Shown piece by piece: positions 24,804 to 35,987 of a stretch of DNA of 64,000 nt. Position 1 is the first letter of the stretch, and each line of letters begins with the position of its first letter. The stretch spans positions 62,001 to 126,000 of the forward strand of contig NZ_JADCJZ010000001.1 of the NCBI RefSeq assembly GCF_014982725.1, given 5' to 3'. Source of the DNA: Thermophilibacter gallinarum (GTDB lineage: Bacteria; Actinomycetota; Coriobacteriia; Coriobacteriales; Atopobiaceae). Made by a program: the position numbers and the translations under genes. The notes below the pieces were generated by a model. The model was given only the letters and a program-made list of their open reading frames with translations. It ran no database searches and was not told the DNA's origin.

Positions 24804-26087
24804 ATGCTCGACATCAAGTTCGTCCGCGAGAACCCCGACGCAGTTGACAAGGCCTGCGCGTCCCGCCAGAACGCGCACTGGGACCGCGAGAAGTTCTTCG
24901 AGCTGGACGAGCAGCGCCGCTCCGTGATCGTCGAGGTCGAGGCGCTGCAGGCCGAGCGCAACGCCGTCTCCAAGGAGATCGGCCAGCTCATGCGCGAGGG
25001 CAAGCGCGACGAGGCCGAGGCCGCAAAGGCCAAGGTCGCCGCCAACAAGGAGCGCATCGCCGAGCTCGACGACAAGCGCGACGAGGTAGAGCGCGCCCTC
25101 TTCGACCTGGTCGCCGCCATCCCCAACATCCCCGACGCGAGCACGCCCTACGGTCGCGACGACTCCGACAACCCCGAGGTCCGCCGCTGGGGCACCCCGC
25201 GCGAGTTCGACTTCGAGCCCAAGGCGCACTGGGACCTGGGCCCCGCCACGGGCATGATCGACTTCGACCGCGGCGTGAAGCTCGCCGGCGCCCGCTTCTA
25301 CCTGCTGGGCGGCATGGGCGCCCGCATGGAGCGCGCCCTGATCAACTACTTCCTCGAGAAGCACGCCGCGGCGGGCTTCAAGGAGTTCTGGTCCCCGGTC
25401 ATCACCAACAAGGAGACGCTCTTCGGCACGGGCCAGCTGCCCAAGTTCGAGGACGACCTGTACCACGTGAACCCCGACCTCTACCTCATCCCCACCGCGG
25501 AGGTCATGCTCACCAACATTCACCGCGACGAGGTGCTCGACGCCGCTCAGCTGCCGCTGTGGTACACCGCCTTCACGCCGTGCTTCCGCGAGGAGGCGGG
25601 CTCGGCCGGCCGCGACACGCGCGGCATCATTCGCGTGCACCAGTTCGACAAGGTCGAGATGGTCAAGTTCGCCAAGCCCGAGGACTCGATGAACCAACTG
25701 GAGAGCATGGTCGCCGAGGCCGAGGCCTGCCTGCAGGAGCTGGGCCTGCCCTACCACGTGGTGAGCCTGTGCACGGGCGACCTGGGCTTCTCGGCCTGCA
25801 AGTGCTACGACCTCGAGGTGTGGCTGCCCAGCTACAACGCCTACAAGGAGATCTCCTCCTGCTCCAACTGCTGGGACTTCCAGGCCCGTCGCGCCAACAT
25901 CCGCTACAAGGACCCGGCGGAGTTCAAGGGCACGCGCTACGTGCACACGCTCAACGGCTCCGGCCTGGCGGTGGGTCGCACGATGGCCGCGATCATGGAG
26001 AACTACCAGAACGCGGATGGCTCCATCACCGTGCCCGAGGCGCTGCGGCCCTACATGGGCGGCGTCGAGGTCATCAGGCCCGAGTAG
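24804..26087 (+). CDS. serS: Seryl-tRNA synthetase
   Basis: The 427-residue class II synthetase charges tRNA-Ser (and tRNA-Sec where present). An N-terminal coiled-coil arm spans about residues 30-105 (rich in Glu, Lys and Arg). The catalytic core includes TAEVMLTN, FRxE-type CFREEAGSAGRDTRG and the motif 3 block LNGSGLAVGRTMAAIMENYQ. The start at 24804 follows GGCAGGAG. The gene stands alone, divergent from the small membrane protein. Confidence 0.97.
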   Translation: MLDIKFVRENPDAVDKACASRQNAHWDREKFFELDEQRRSVIVEVEALQAERNAVSKEIGQLMREGKRDEAEAAKAKVAANKERIAELDDKRDEVERALFDLVAAIPNIPDASTPYGRDDSDNPEVRRWGTPREFDFEPKAHWDLGPATGMIDFDRGVKLAGARFYLLGGMGARMERALINYFLEKHAAAGFKEFWSPVITNKETLFGTGQLPKFEDDLYHVNPDLYLIPTAEVMLTNIHRDEVLDAAQLPLWYTAFTPCFREEAGSAGRDTRGIIRVHQFDKVEMVKFAKPEDSMNQLESMVAEAEACLQELGLPYHVVSLCTGDLGFSACKCYDLEVWLPSYNAYKEISSCSNCWDFQARRANIRYKDPAEFKGTRYVHTLNGSGLAVGRTMAAIMENYQNADGSITVPEALRPYMGGVEVIRPE

Positions 26088-26126
26088 CCGCTCGCCGAGA
26101 GCCCGCGGGGGCAAACGGTAGAACAC

Positions 26127-26155
26127 TTGTTCGCATCATACGAATATGGTTTACT
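26127..26155 (+). promoter_or_regulatory. Promoter of the 26190 gene
   Basis: TTGTTC (26127-26132) and TTTACT (26150-26155) are separated by 17 bases, about 35 bases ahead of the start codon, in a locally A+T-rich stretch. Confidence 0.55.
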
Positions 26156-26189
26156 CTCGTCAGGCGGATTCTCGGGAGAGGAGAGCGTG

Positions 26190-26549
26190 ATGAGGGTGCA
26201 GGAGGTCGCGCGCTTTGAGAGCGCGGGGGACGTGAGGACGGTCAGCCTCGTTCAGGGCGATGACGGCCAGCTGGAGGTGCGCGAGCTCCGCGAGGGGCCG
26301 TCCGCGGTCGCCGTGTATGGCGAGAGCGAGCACAGCCTGCGCGTCCTCTTCGCCCCGGAGGCGGTCCCGGGGCTGCTCGGTGCCATGGCGGAGGAGGGGG
26401 TCGCCTCGGTCGCCGACTACCTTGCCTCGGAGGACCGTGACATCGTCGACCTCATGGACCTGTGCGATCGCCTCGGCGTCGCGTACTCGTTCGTGGGGAT
26501 CGGCGAGAAGGGCGACATCCAGTACCGTCCGGCGCACCAGCAGCCCTGA
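26190..26549 (+). CDS. Hypothetical protein, 119 aa
   Basis: The acidic product (MRVQEVARFE...) has no signal peptide or membrane segment and looks like a small alpha/beta cytosolic protein. I do not recognise a family. The ATG at 26190 follows GGGAGAGGAGAG; a GTG three bases upstream is an equally good start. It has its own promoter upstream and a bidirectional hairpin downstream. Confidence 0.6.
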   Translation: MRVQEVARFESAGDVRTVSLVQGDDGQLEVRELREGPSAVAVYGESEHSLRVLFAPEAVPGLLGAMAEEGVASVADYLASEDRDIVDLMDLCDRLGVAYSFVGIGEKGDIQYRPAHQQP

Positions 26550-26557
26550 GTAAGCAA

Positions 26558-26581
26558 AAGGGGCTCCCGAAGGAGCCCCTT
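26558..26581. terminator. Bidirectional hairpin terminator
   Basis: AAGGGGCTCC and GGAGCCCCTT pair perfectly around CGAA. On the minus strand the stem is followed by TTTTGC, so it ends the tRNA-Arg transcript well; on the plus strand it closes the 26190 gene. Confidence 0.8.
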
Positions 26582-26589
26582 AACTTGCG

Positions 26590-26666
26590 TGGTGCGGCGT
26601 ATAGGATTCGAACCTATGACGCCCTGATTCGTAGTCAGGTCCTCTATCCAGCTGAGGTAACGCCGC
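26590..26666 (-). tRNA. tRNA-Arg (anticodon ACG)
   Basis: On the minus strand the acceptor strands GCGGCGT and ACGCCGC pair, the anticodon arm CCTGA-CTACGAA-TCAGG gives ACG, and CCA is encoded at 26592-26590. The A34 is normally converted to inosine by TadA, letting it read CGT, CGC and CGA. CGA is the codon that dominates the argG leader. Confidence 0.95.
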
Positions 26667-26748
26667 GTGCAGTTGGTAATACTGCCACGGTGCCAGAGGG
26701 AAGTCAAGGGAAAAAGGGAAAAGTGTCGGAGTTGTGGTGCCGGCGCAC

Positions 26749-26783
26749 AAAAAGGCCCGCCGCGCGCGGTGGCGGGGCGGGCC
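26749..26783 (-). terminator. Rho-independent terminator of tRNA-Ser
   Basis: On the minus strand GGCCCGCC (26783-26776) pairs with GGCGGGCC (26761-26754) and is followed by TTTTT. Confidence 0.75.
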
Positions 26784-26793
26784 CAGTGCGTTC

Positions 26794-26885
26794 TGGCGGA
26801 GAGCTGGGGATTCGAACCCCAGATAGGATTTGCATCCTATACTCGCTTAGCAGGCGAGCACCTTCGGCCTCTCGGTCAGCTCTCC
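26794..26885 (-). tRNA. tRNA-Ser (anticodon GCT)
   Basis: On the minus strand the acceptor strands GGAGAGC and GCTCTCC pair. The anticodon arm CTCGC-CTGCTAA-GCGAG gives GCT, a long variable arm is present, and CCA is encoded. It reads AGC and AGT. Confidence 0.95.
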
Positions 26886-26956
26886 GTGAGCGGTGCCTGT
26901 GCATCATACCGCACAACGGCGGCGCCCACAACATCTCCGGCTCGCGGCTGCCGGCG

Positions 26957-27946
26957 CTACGCCCGCGAGAAGAGCGCGTCGAGAAACGCCTCGTCCACGG
27001 CGATGTCGTCGCGGCGCAGGCGGGGCCAGGAGAAGCCGTCGAGCAGCTCGCGCGGGCGCCCCTCCCATCCGGGCTCGGCGAGGCCCGCCGCCGAGGCGAG
27101 CAGTCCCACGACGCGCTCTGCCGGCACCCCGCTTCCGCGAATGAAGCCGAGGTCGAGGTCCTTCTCGCGCTTTGAGAGGCGTCGGCCGTCCGGCGCGGCG
27201 AGCAAAGGCACGTGCCCGTACTGCGGCGCCGCGTGGCCGAGAAGTCCGCCCAGGTAGATCTGGCGCGCGCACGAGCCAAGGAGGTCGCGCCCCCTCACCA
27301 CCTGCGTGACGCCCATGAGGGCGTCGTCCACCACGACGGCGAGCTGGTAGGCCACCACGCCGTCGCTGCGACGCACGAGGAAGTCGCCGCACTCGCGCGC
27401 GAGCACCTCGCGGCGCGGCCCGTAGGCGAGGTCGCTGAACTCGATCGTCCCGGCGGGGTCGTCCGCGTCCGGCACGCGCAGGCGCGTCGCGGGCGGGCGC
27501 TCGGCGGAGCGCCGCGCGACCTCGTCCGCCGGGAGGCCGCGGCACGTCCCCGCGTAGACGGGCGTGCCGTCGGAGGCGTGCGGCGCGCTGGCCGCGTGCA
27601 GCTCCGCGCGCGAGCAGAAGCAGGGGTAGGTGAGGCCGGCCGCTCCAAGGCGGGCGATGGCCTCGTCGTAGAGCTCGCCGCGCTCGCTCTGCCAGAAGGG
27701 CCCCTCGTCCCAGTCGAGGCCCAGCCAGCGCAGGTCGTCCATCAGGAGCTCCGCGCGCTCGCGGCTGGCGGCCCGCGGGTCCAGGTCCTCGACGCGCATC
27801 ACCATCTCGCCCCCGGCGGCGCGTGCGGAGAGCCAGGCCACGAGCGCGGCGAAGGCGTTGCCCAGGTGCATGCGCCCCGAGGGGGTCGGCGCAAACCTTC
27901 CGCGCACCGCGGGGCTGCTACAGGAGCTGCTCGTAGACGTAGACAT
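26957..27946 (-). CDS. gluQ: Glutamyl-Q tRNA(Asp) synthetase
   Basis: The 329-residue protein is a shortened glutamyl-tRNA synthetase homologue that attaches glutamate to queuosine at position 34 of tRNA-Asp. The HIGH-type motif is FAPTPSGRMHLGN and the KMSKS-type loop reads RLSKREKD. A Zn-type block CFCSRAELHAAS is present and the anticodon-binding half is missing, as expected. The ATG at 27946 overlaps the upstream acetyltransferase gene by 29 bases; a GTG at 27907 just before RGRFAPTP is an alternative start. Queuosine modification fits the presence of queT at 44.3 kb. Confidence 0.88.
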   Translation of the reverse strand: MSTSTSSSCSSPAVRGRFAPTPSGRMHLGNAFAALVAWLSARAAGGEMVMRVEDLDPRAASRERAELLMDDLRWLGLDWDEGPFWQSERGELYDEAIARLGAAGLTYPCFCSRAELHAASAPHASDGTPVYAGTCRGLPADEVARRSAERPPATRLRVPDADDPAGTIEFSDLAYGPRREVLARECGDFLVRRSDGVVAYQLAVVVDDALMGVTQVVRGRDLLGSCARQIYLGGLLGHAAPQYGHVPLLAAPDGRRLSKREKDLDLGFIRGSGVPAERVVGLLASAAGLAEPGWEGRPRELLDGFSWPRLRRDDIAVDEAFLDALFSRA

Positions 27947-28568
27947 AGAACTCGTCCGTCTCGGGGTCGACGCCCGGCCAGTACGCGCGCGAGCGTCGGC
28001 GCATGGCCTGGGTGAGCCCCTTGTGCTCGTAGAAGCCGACGTCGCAGCTGTCGTCGGTGAGCAGGTGGTAGCCAGCGGCGCCCGCCTCGCGCAGGTGCTC
28101 GAGCGCGGCCGAGAAGAGCCGCCCGCCGAGCCCCATGCCCTTGGCGTCCGGGGAGACGATCAGCAGCTTCACCGCGGCGTCGGCGCCAGCGGGGCCCCCG
28201 GCGGCGTACTCGCGTTCGAGCTCCGCCTCCTCGCGGACGCCGCCCATCTCGGTCCGCACCGCCTCGGCGAGCGCCTCGTCCTTCTCGGCGGCCCTGGTCA
28301 GACGGGCCTCCAGCTCGGACCAGCCGTCGGCGCCGACGACCTCGCGACCCCGCTCGGCGAGAAGGACCACGCCCAGGACCTCCCCGTCGTGCTCCGCGAC
28401 GAGCGACCACGTGGCCTGCGCGAGGTAGTGGGCGAGCTCGATCTGGCTCGCCGCGCGCTGCGCCGCCTCGTCGAACTCGGGGAGCCAGGTGCGGCCGAGC
28501 AGGCGCGCGGCCGCCTCGAAGTCCTCCGGCGCGAAGGCGCGCCACGTCAACTTTTCAGTCTCCGTCAT
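27918..28568 (-). CDS. GNAT-family N-acetyltransferase
   Basis: The 216-residue protein has the GNAT acetyl-CoA site (LLIVSPDAKGMGLGGRLF) and a C-terminal strand FYEHKGLTQ typical of the fold. The substrate is unknown. It starts at 28568 behind GGAGGAC, and gluQ overlaps its end by 29 bases, so the two are translationally coupled. It diverges from purH with about 70 bases between them. An exact copy of the window-wide 12-base motif lies inside it (28356-28367), encoding V-L-L-A. Confidence 0.85.
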   Translation of the reverse strand: MTETEKLTWRAFAPEDFEAAARLLGRTWLPEFDEAAQRAASQIELAHYLAQATWSLVAEHDGEVLGVVLLAERGREVVGADGWSELEARLTRAAEKDEALAEAVRTEMGGVREEAELEREYAAGGPAGADAAVKLLIVSPDAKGMGLGGRLFSAALEHLREAGAAGYHLLTDDSCDVGFYEHKGLTQAMRRRSRAYWPGVDPETDEFYVYVYEQLL

Positions 28569-28637
28569 GTTGTCCTCCAGCTGCGGTATCGTAGACACGA
28601 CGGTACAACATGTCGTCGTCAAACCCAAGGAGGGGCC

Positions 28638-30275
28638 ATGGCAGACACTCCCATCAAGCGGGCGCTCGTCTCCGTCACGGACAAGACGGGCGTCGTCGAC
28701 TTCGTCAAGGCGCTCGAGGACGAGTTCGGCGTCGAGGTGATCTCCACCGGCGGCACCGCGCGCGTGCTCGAGGAGGCCGGCGTCCGCGTCGTTCCCATCG
28801 AGCAGTACACGGGCTTCCCCGAGATGATGGACGGCCGCGTCAAGACGCTGCACCCCAAGGTCCACGGCGGCCTGCTCGCCCGCCGCGACAACCCGTCCCA
28901 CATGGCCGAGGCGGCCGAGCACGGCATCGGCATGATCGACCTCGTGGTCGTGAACCTCTACGAGTTCGAGAAGACCGTGGCCAACCCCGAGGTCACCTTC
29001 GACGACGCCATCGAGCACATCGACATCGGCGGCCCCTCCATGCTGCGCTCCGCGGCCAAGAACGCCGACTCCGTGACCGTGGTCTCCGACCCGGACGACT
29101 ACGACGAGGTCCTGGACACCATGCGCGCCACGGGCGGCTGCACCACGCTCGAGCTGCGTCGCTACCTGCAGCTCAAGGTCTACGAGACCACGGCCTGCTA
29201 CGACGCTGCCATCGCCAACTGGCTGGCGGACCGCTACGACGAGGACTTCCCCGAGGAGCTCGAGGACGCCGAGGACGCCCCCGCCACCCCGGACGAGCTG
29301 GGTGTCTACCTGGAGAAAGTCGACGACCTGCGCTACGGCGAGAACCCCCAGCAGACGGCCGCCGTCTACCGCTTTGCGGACGACTTCGCCGAGCTGGGCT
29401 CCTCCGAGTACCCGCTCGTGGGCGCCGAGCAGCTCCAGGGCAAGCCGCTCTCCTACAACAACTACCTGGACGCGGACGCCGCCTGGAACCTCGTGCGCGA
29501 GTTCGACGGCCCGGCCTGTGTGATCCTCAAGCACCAGAACCCCTGCGGCTCCGCCGTGGCCGACGACGTCACTACCGCCTACGACCGCGCCTTCGCGTGC
29601 GACCCCAAGAGCGCCTTCGGCGGTATCATCGCCTGCAACCGCGAGGTGCCCTTCGAGCTCGTGGAGCACGCCTTCGACGAGAACGGCCAGTTCGTCGAGG
29701 TCATCATCGCCCCGAGCTACACCCCCGAGGCGATCGAGCGCATGGCCAAGCGCCCCAACCTGCGCGTGCTTGCCACCGGCGGCGTGGGCGCCCACGCCGA
29801 GTACGAGCTGCGCTCCATCGACGGCGGCGTGCTGCTGCAGAACGTCGACTCCGTCTCCGAGGACCCGGCGACCTTCACCTGCCCGACGGAGCGCAAGCCC
29901 ACGCCGGAGGAGATGGACGAGCTCATGTTTGCCTGGCGCGTCTGCAAGGGCGTCAAGTCCAACGCGATCCTGGTCTCCAAGGGCAAGGCCGGCATCGGCA
30001 TGGGCCCGGGCCAGCCCAACCGCGTCGACTCCGCGCTGCTCGCCTGCGAGCGCGCCGACGAGGCCTGCGAGCGCATGGGCGTCGAGAAGGGCGGCTACGC
30101 CTGCGCGTCCGACGCCTTCTTCCCGTTCCGCGACAACGTGGACGTGCTCGCCGAGCACGGCGTGACCTGCATCATCCAGCCCGGTGGCTCCAAGCGCGAC
30201 GACGAGTCCATCGAGGCCTGCAACGAGCACGGCATCGCGATGGTCTTCACCGGCAACCGCCACTTCCGCCACTAG
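28638..30275 (+). CDS. purH: Bifunctional AICAR transformylase / IMP cyclohydrolase
   Basis: The 545-residue enzyme carries out the last two steps to IMP. The N-terminal cyclohydrolase has [32 protein letters not shown] and MLRSAAKN. The C-terminal transformylase has [25 protein letters not shown] and SDAFFPFRD. Start 28638 follows CAAGGAGGGG. A strong hairpin (GCGCCCCGGC/CGCCGGGGCGC, about 30299-30332) follows the stop but without a U-run. Confidence 0.97.
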   Translation: MADTPIKRALVSVTDKTGVVDFVKALEDEFGVEVISTGGTARVLEEAGVRVVPIEQYTGFPEMMDGRVKTLHPKVHGGLLARRDNPSHMAEAAEHGIGMIDLVVVNLYEFEKTVANPEVTFDDAIEHIDIGGPSMLRSAAKNADSVTVVSDPDDYDEVLDTMRATGGCTTLELRRYLQLKVYETTACYDAAIANWLADRYDEDFPEELEDAEDAPATPDELGVYLEKVDDLRYGENPQQTAAVYRFADDFAELGSSEYPLVGAEQLQGKPLSYNNYLDADAAWNLVREFDGPACVILKHQNPCGSAVADDVTTAYDRAFACDPKSAFGGIIACNREVPFELVEHAFDENGQFVEVIIAPSYTPEAIERMAKRPNLRVLATGGVGAHAEYELRSIDGGVLLQNVDSVSEDPATFTCPTERKPTPEEMDELMFAWRVCKGVKSNAILVSKGKAGIGMGPGQPNRVDSALLACERADEACERMGVEKGGYACASDAFFPFRDNVDVLAEHGVTCIIQPGGSKRDDESIEACNEHGIAMVFTGNRHFRH

Positions 30276-30514
30276 GGCCCGCACTTCTCGCCCGTCTTCG
30301 CGCCCCGGCCGGCCCCGCGCCCGCCGGGGCGCGTCGCGTCTCATTCGCCGTCACGACCAGACGGTGACGACTTTTGCGCGCCGGGCGCAGGATTCGGCCG
30401 TCGCGGGACGTAAAACCCGTCACCGCCAGGGGGGCGACGGAACAGATCGTCGGCGTGGCTTCGCCGCACGCCCGCCGTCGGCGTAGAATGGGTGGTCTGC
30501 GGAGGGGAGGACGC

Positions 30515-31204
30515 ATGACGGACGAGAAGAACGACGGCTCGCAGATGGACGGCTTCGCGCTGGGCAGGCCGGCGCTCGTGTGCCGCTGGCGGCTCGCCGG
30601 CCGCGCGCTGCCGCTCGAGAACCGCCACCTGCGCGCGCTCGGGCGCCGGCTCGTCGCGGGCGGGCCCGTGTCGAAGCAGCTCGTCGCCTGGGCGAAGCAG
30701 CACATCGAGTGGACGCTCGCCGACGGCGCCGCGCGGCATCCCGACGGCGTCCTCATGCTCGTCCTCGACGAGGCCGGGCGTGCTGCCATGACCGTGGGCC
30801 CCTACGAGCCGCTGGCGGTGACCACCTCCTCGGCCCTCGCGGAGCGTGCGCAGCTCGCCGCACGCGAGGCGGCCGAGACCGGCGTGGCGCCGGAGACCCT
30901 GTGGGTCGTCCGGGGCGACGTCCTCGTGGCGGGCTGCCCCATCGACCAGCCCCTCTCGGGCGCCGCGAGCCTAGTCGCGGACCTCGCCAAGACCACGGGC
31001 GTCCCCGTCTCCCGGGAGGTCGACCTCGCCCGCCGCGTCATGAACGGCGACAAGGACCATGACGAGCTGCTCCTCGTCTCGGACGAGCACGGCGTGGTGC
31101 CCGCCTCCGACGCGGCCGGGCCGCATGCCCGCCGCCTGGCGGACGGGTACGCTCGCCTGCTCGAGACGACCCGTCGGCAGCAGGCCGGCGCGCGTCGGGT
31201 ATAA
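30515..31204 (+). CDS. Hypothetical protein, 229 aa
   Basis: The product (MTDEKNDGSQMDGFALG...) is soluble, Ala- and Arg-rich, and shows no motif that I recognise. Blocks such as HPDGVLMLVLDEAG and DELLLVSDEHG suggest a repeated strand-helix arrangement. Start 30515 follows GGAGGGGAGG, and a TAGAAT at 30484-30489 is a plausible -10. A membrane-protein gene follows 36 bases later. Confidence 0.6.
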   Translation: MTDEKNDGSQMDGFALGRPALVCRWRLAGRALPLENRHLRALGRRLVAGGPVSKQLVAWAKQHIEWTLADGAARHPDGVLMLVLDEAGRAAMTVGPYEPLAVTTSSALAERAQLAAREAAETGVAPETLWVVRGDVLVAGCPIDQPLSGAASLVADLAKTTGVPVSREVDLARRVMNGDKDHDELLLVSDEHGVVPASDAAGPHARRLADGYARLLETTRRQQAGARRV

Positions 31205-31240
31205 AGGGAGAACCACACGAACCCAAAAGGGAGGTCGGAC

Positions 31241-31930
31241 ATGGACCAGAACACCCAGAGCACCCCGCCCCGACCCGACATACCCTCCCCGTCGCAGCCC
31301 CAGCCCCAGGCGCAGCAGCGCCCGCCGGTCCCGACCCCGCCCGCGGAGCAGGCCCCGGCCGACTGGGGGCGCATCGGCGGCGGGCTTCTCACCTTCATCG
31401 TCCTGCAGGCGATCCAGACCTTCGCCCTGCTCTCGGACTTCCCGTCCGCGCTGGAGGACGCGCTCGAGAGCGTCATGACCAGCGGCCTCGGCGTCTTCGG
31501 GCTCGCCCAGGCCGCGTCCGAGTGGATCGCGCTCGCGACGCTCGTCGCCTACGCCGTGGTTATCATCGTCGCCATGGTCCAGCTCGTGCAGCGCCACCCG
31601 TCCTTCCTGCGCAACTTCCAGATCGCCGGCATCATCGCCATCGTCGGCAACCTCGCCGTGTTCCTCATCATGGAGGGGGTCCACGTCTACTACTCGACGC
31701 ACGTCGGCATGCTCGGCTCCGACTCCTCGTACGGATACTCCTACTCGTGGCAGGCGGGCTCGCACTGGACGCTGGTGATCCTGGCCCTCATGTGGACGAT
31801 CTTCTGGACGCTGTACTTCGCGCGCTCGGTCCGCATGCGCCACTACATGAGCCCCGACAACCCCTACACCACGGCAAACGGCCTCCCCTACGTGGAGCGG
31901 GCCCTCTTCGGCAAGGGGATGCGCGGCTAG
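31241..31930 (+). CDS. Integral membrane protein, DUF2569-like
   Basis: The 229-residue protein begins with a Pro/Gln-rich tail of about 45 residues and then has about four transmembrane helices. The C-terminal block WTLYFARSVRMRHYM resembles DUF2569 proteins, which have no assigned function. It follows the 30515 gene closely with its own AAAGGGAGG site and is probably in the same operon. Confidence 0.65.
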   Translation: MDQNTQSTPPRPDIPSPSQPQPQAQQRPPVPTPPAEQAPADWGRIGGGLLTFIVLQAIQTFALLSDFPSALEDALESVMTSGLGVFGLAQAASEWIALATLVAYAVVIIVAMVQLVQRHPSFLRNFQIAGIIAIVGNLAVFLIMEGVHVYYSTHVGMLGSDSSYGYSYSWQAGSHWTLVILALMWTIFWTLYFARSVRMRHYMSPDNPYTTANGLPYVERALFGKGMRG

Positions 31931-32020
31931 GGTGCGGCCAGGGCGACGCGCCGCGCGCCGCCGCCGCGCGTTCTCCGAGCGCTCACCGCTCTTCTCGCCC
32001 GTCTCGCTCTTTTTGGGTAG

Positions 32021-32026
32021 TACTAT
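32021..32026 (+). promoter_or_regulatory. -10 box of nifJ
   Basis: TACTAT lies 97 bases ahead of the nifJ start. The untranslated leader contains a small hairpin, CCGTCA/TGACGG (about 32054-32073). Confidence 0.45.
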
Positions 32027-32122
32027 GTGTGTGAATGGGCCACGGCCCTGTTCCGTCATGCGCCTGTGACGGGGCGGGTCCGCCCACGAGGGATTCGTTG
32101 GAATCGCTACGAAGGAGAGGAT

Positions 32123-35659
<3,537 letters not shown>

Positions 35660-35690
35660 GCTCCTCACGCTGAGCTGATCGCGCAAGCTG

Positions 35691-35721
35691 CGGCCCCCGG
35701 CATCGCGCCGGGGGCCGTTTT
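35691..35721 (+). terminator. Rho-independent terminator of nifJ
   Basis: CGGCCCCCGGC and GCCGGGGGCCG pair over 11 bases around ATCGC, followed by TTTT. Confidence 0.9.
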
Positions 35722-35761
35722 GTGTCTCGTCCCGCCGTTCTTCTCGCCGGGCGACGGGGCG

Positions 35762-35869
35762 GGTTAGAAACAACGCATCGTCCCCCTCGAAGCGGTCTCG
35801 GGAAGGGGGACGATGAGGTCGTTTTAACCCAAACGCCGAGAAGGACGGGGACGACGAGGTCGTTTTAAC
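35762..35869. repeat. Composite nested palindrome, copy B
   Basis: GGGTTAGAAACAACGCATCG...CCCC at the left is inverted as GGGGGACGATGAGG...TTTTAACCC in the middle and again as GGGGACGACGAGG...TTTTAAC at the right. The motif flanks or interrupts it at 35737-35748 (exact) and 35835-35846 (one mismatch). It lies between nifJ and the PRD regulator. The remainder of the 35722-35987 spacer shows only the operator-like repeat noted separately. Confidence 0.85.
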
Positions 35870-35936
35870 TACGCCAGCTCGTGGCAGCGCGCCCCACATT
35901 GCGCGCGGTACCTGCCGCGGCGGCGGCATCGCAGGA

Positions 35937-35965
35937 TATGGAGACCCTGTGGGCGCTCCCATATG
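35937..35965. promoter_or_regulatory. Inverted repeat just upstream of the PRD regulator
   Basis: ATATGGAG and CTCCCATAT form an imperfect inverted repeat, and GGATATGGAG occurs twice (near 35935 and 35971). The position, 23 bases before the regulator start, suits an operator for autoregulation, but no promoter is clear. Confidence 0.35.
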
Positions 35966-35987
35966 CTTGGATATGGAGGCGCATACG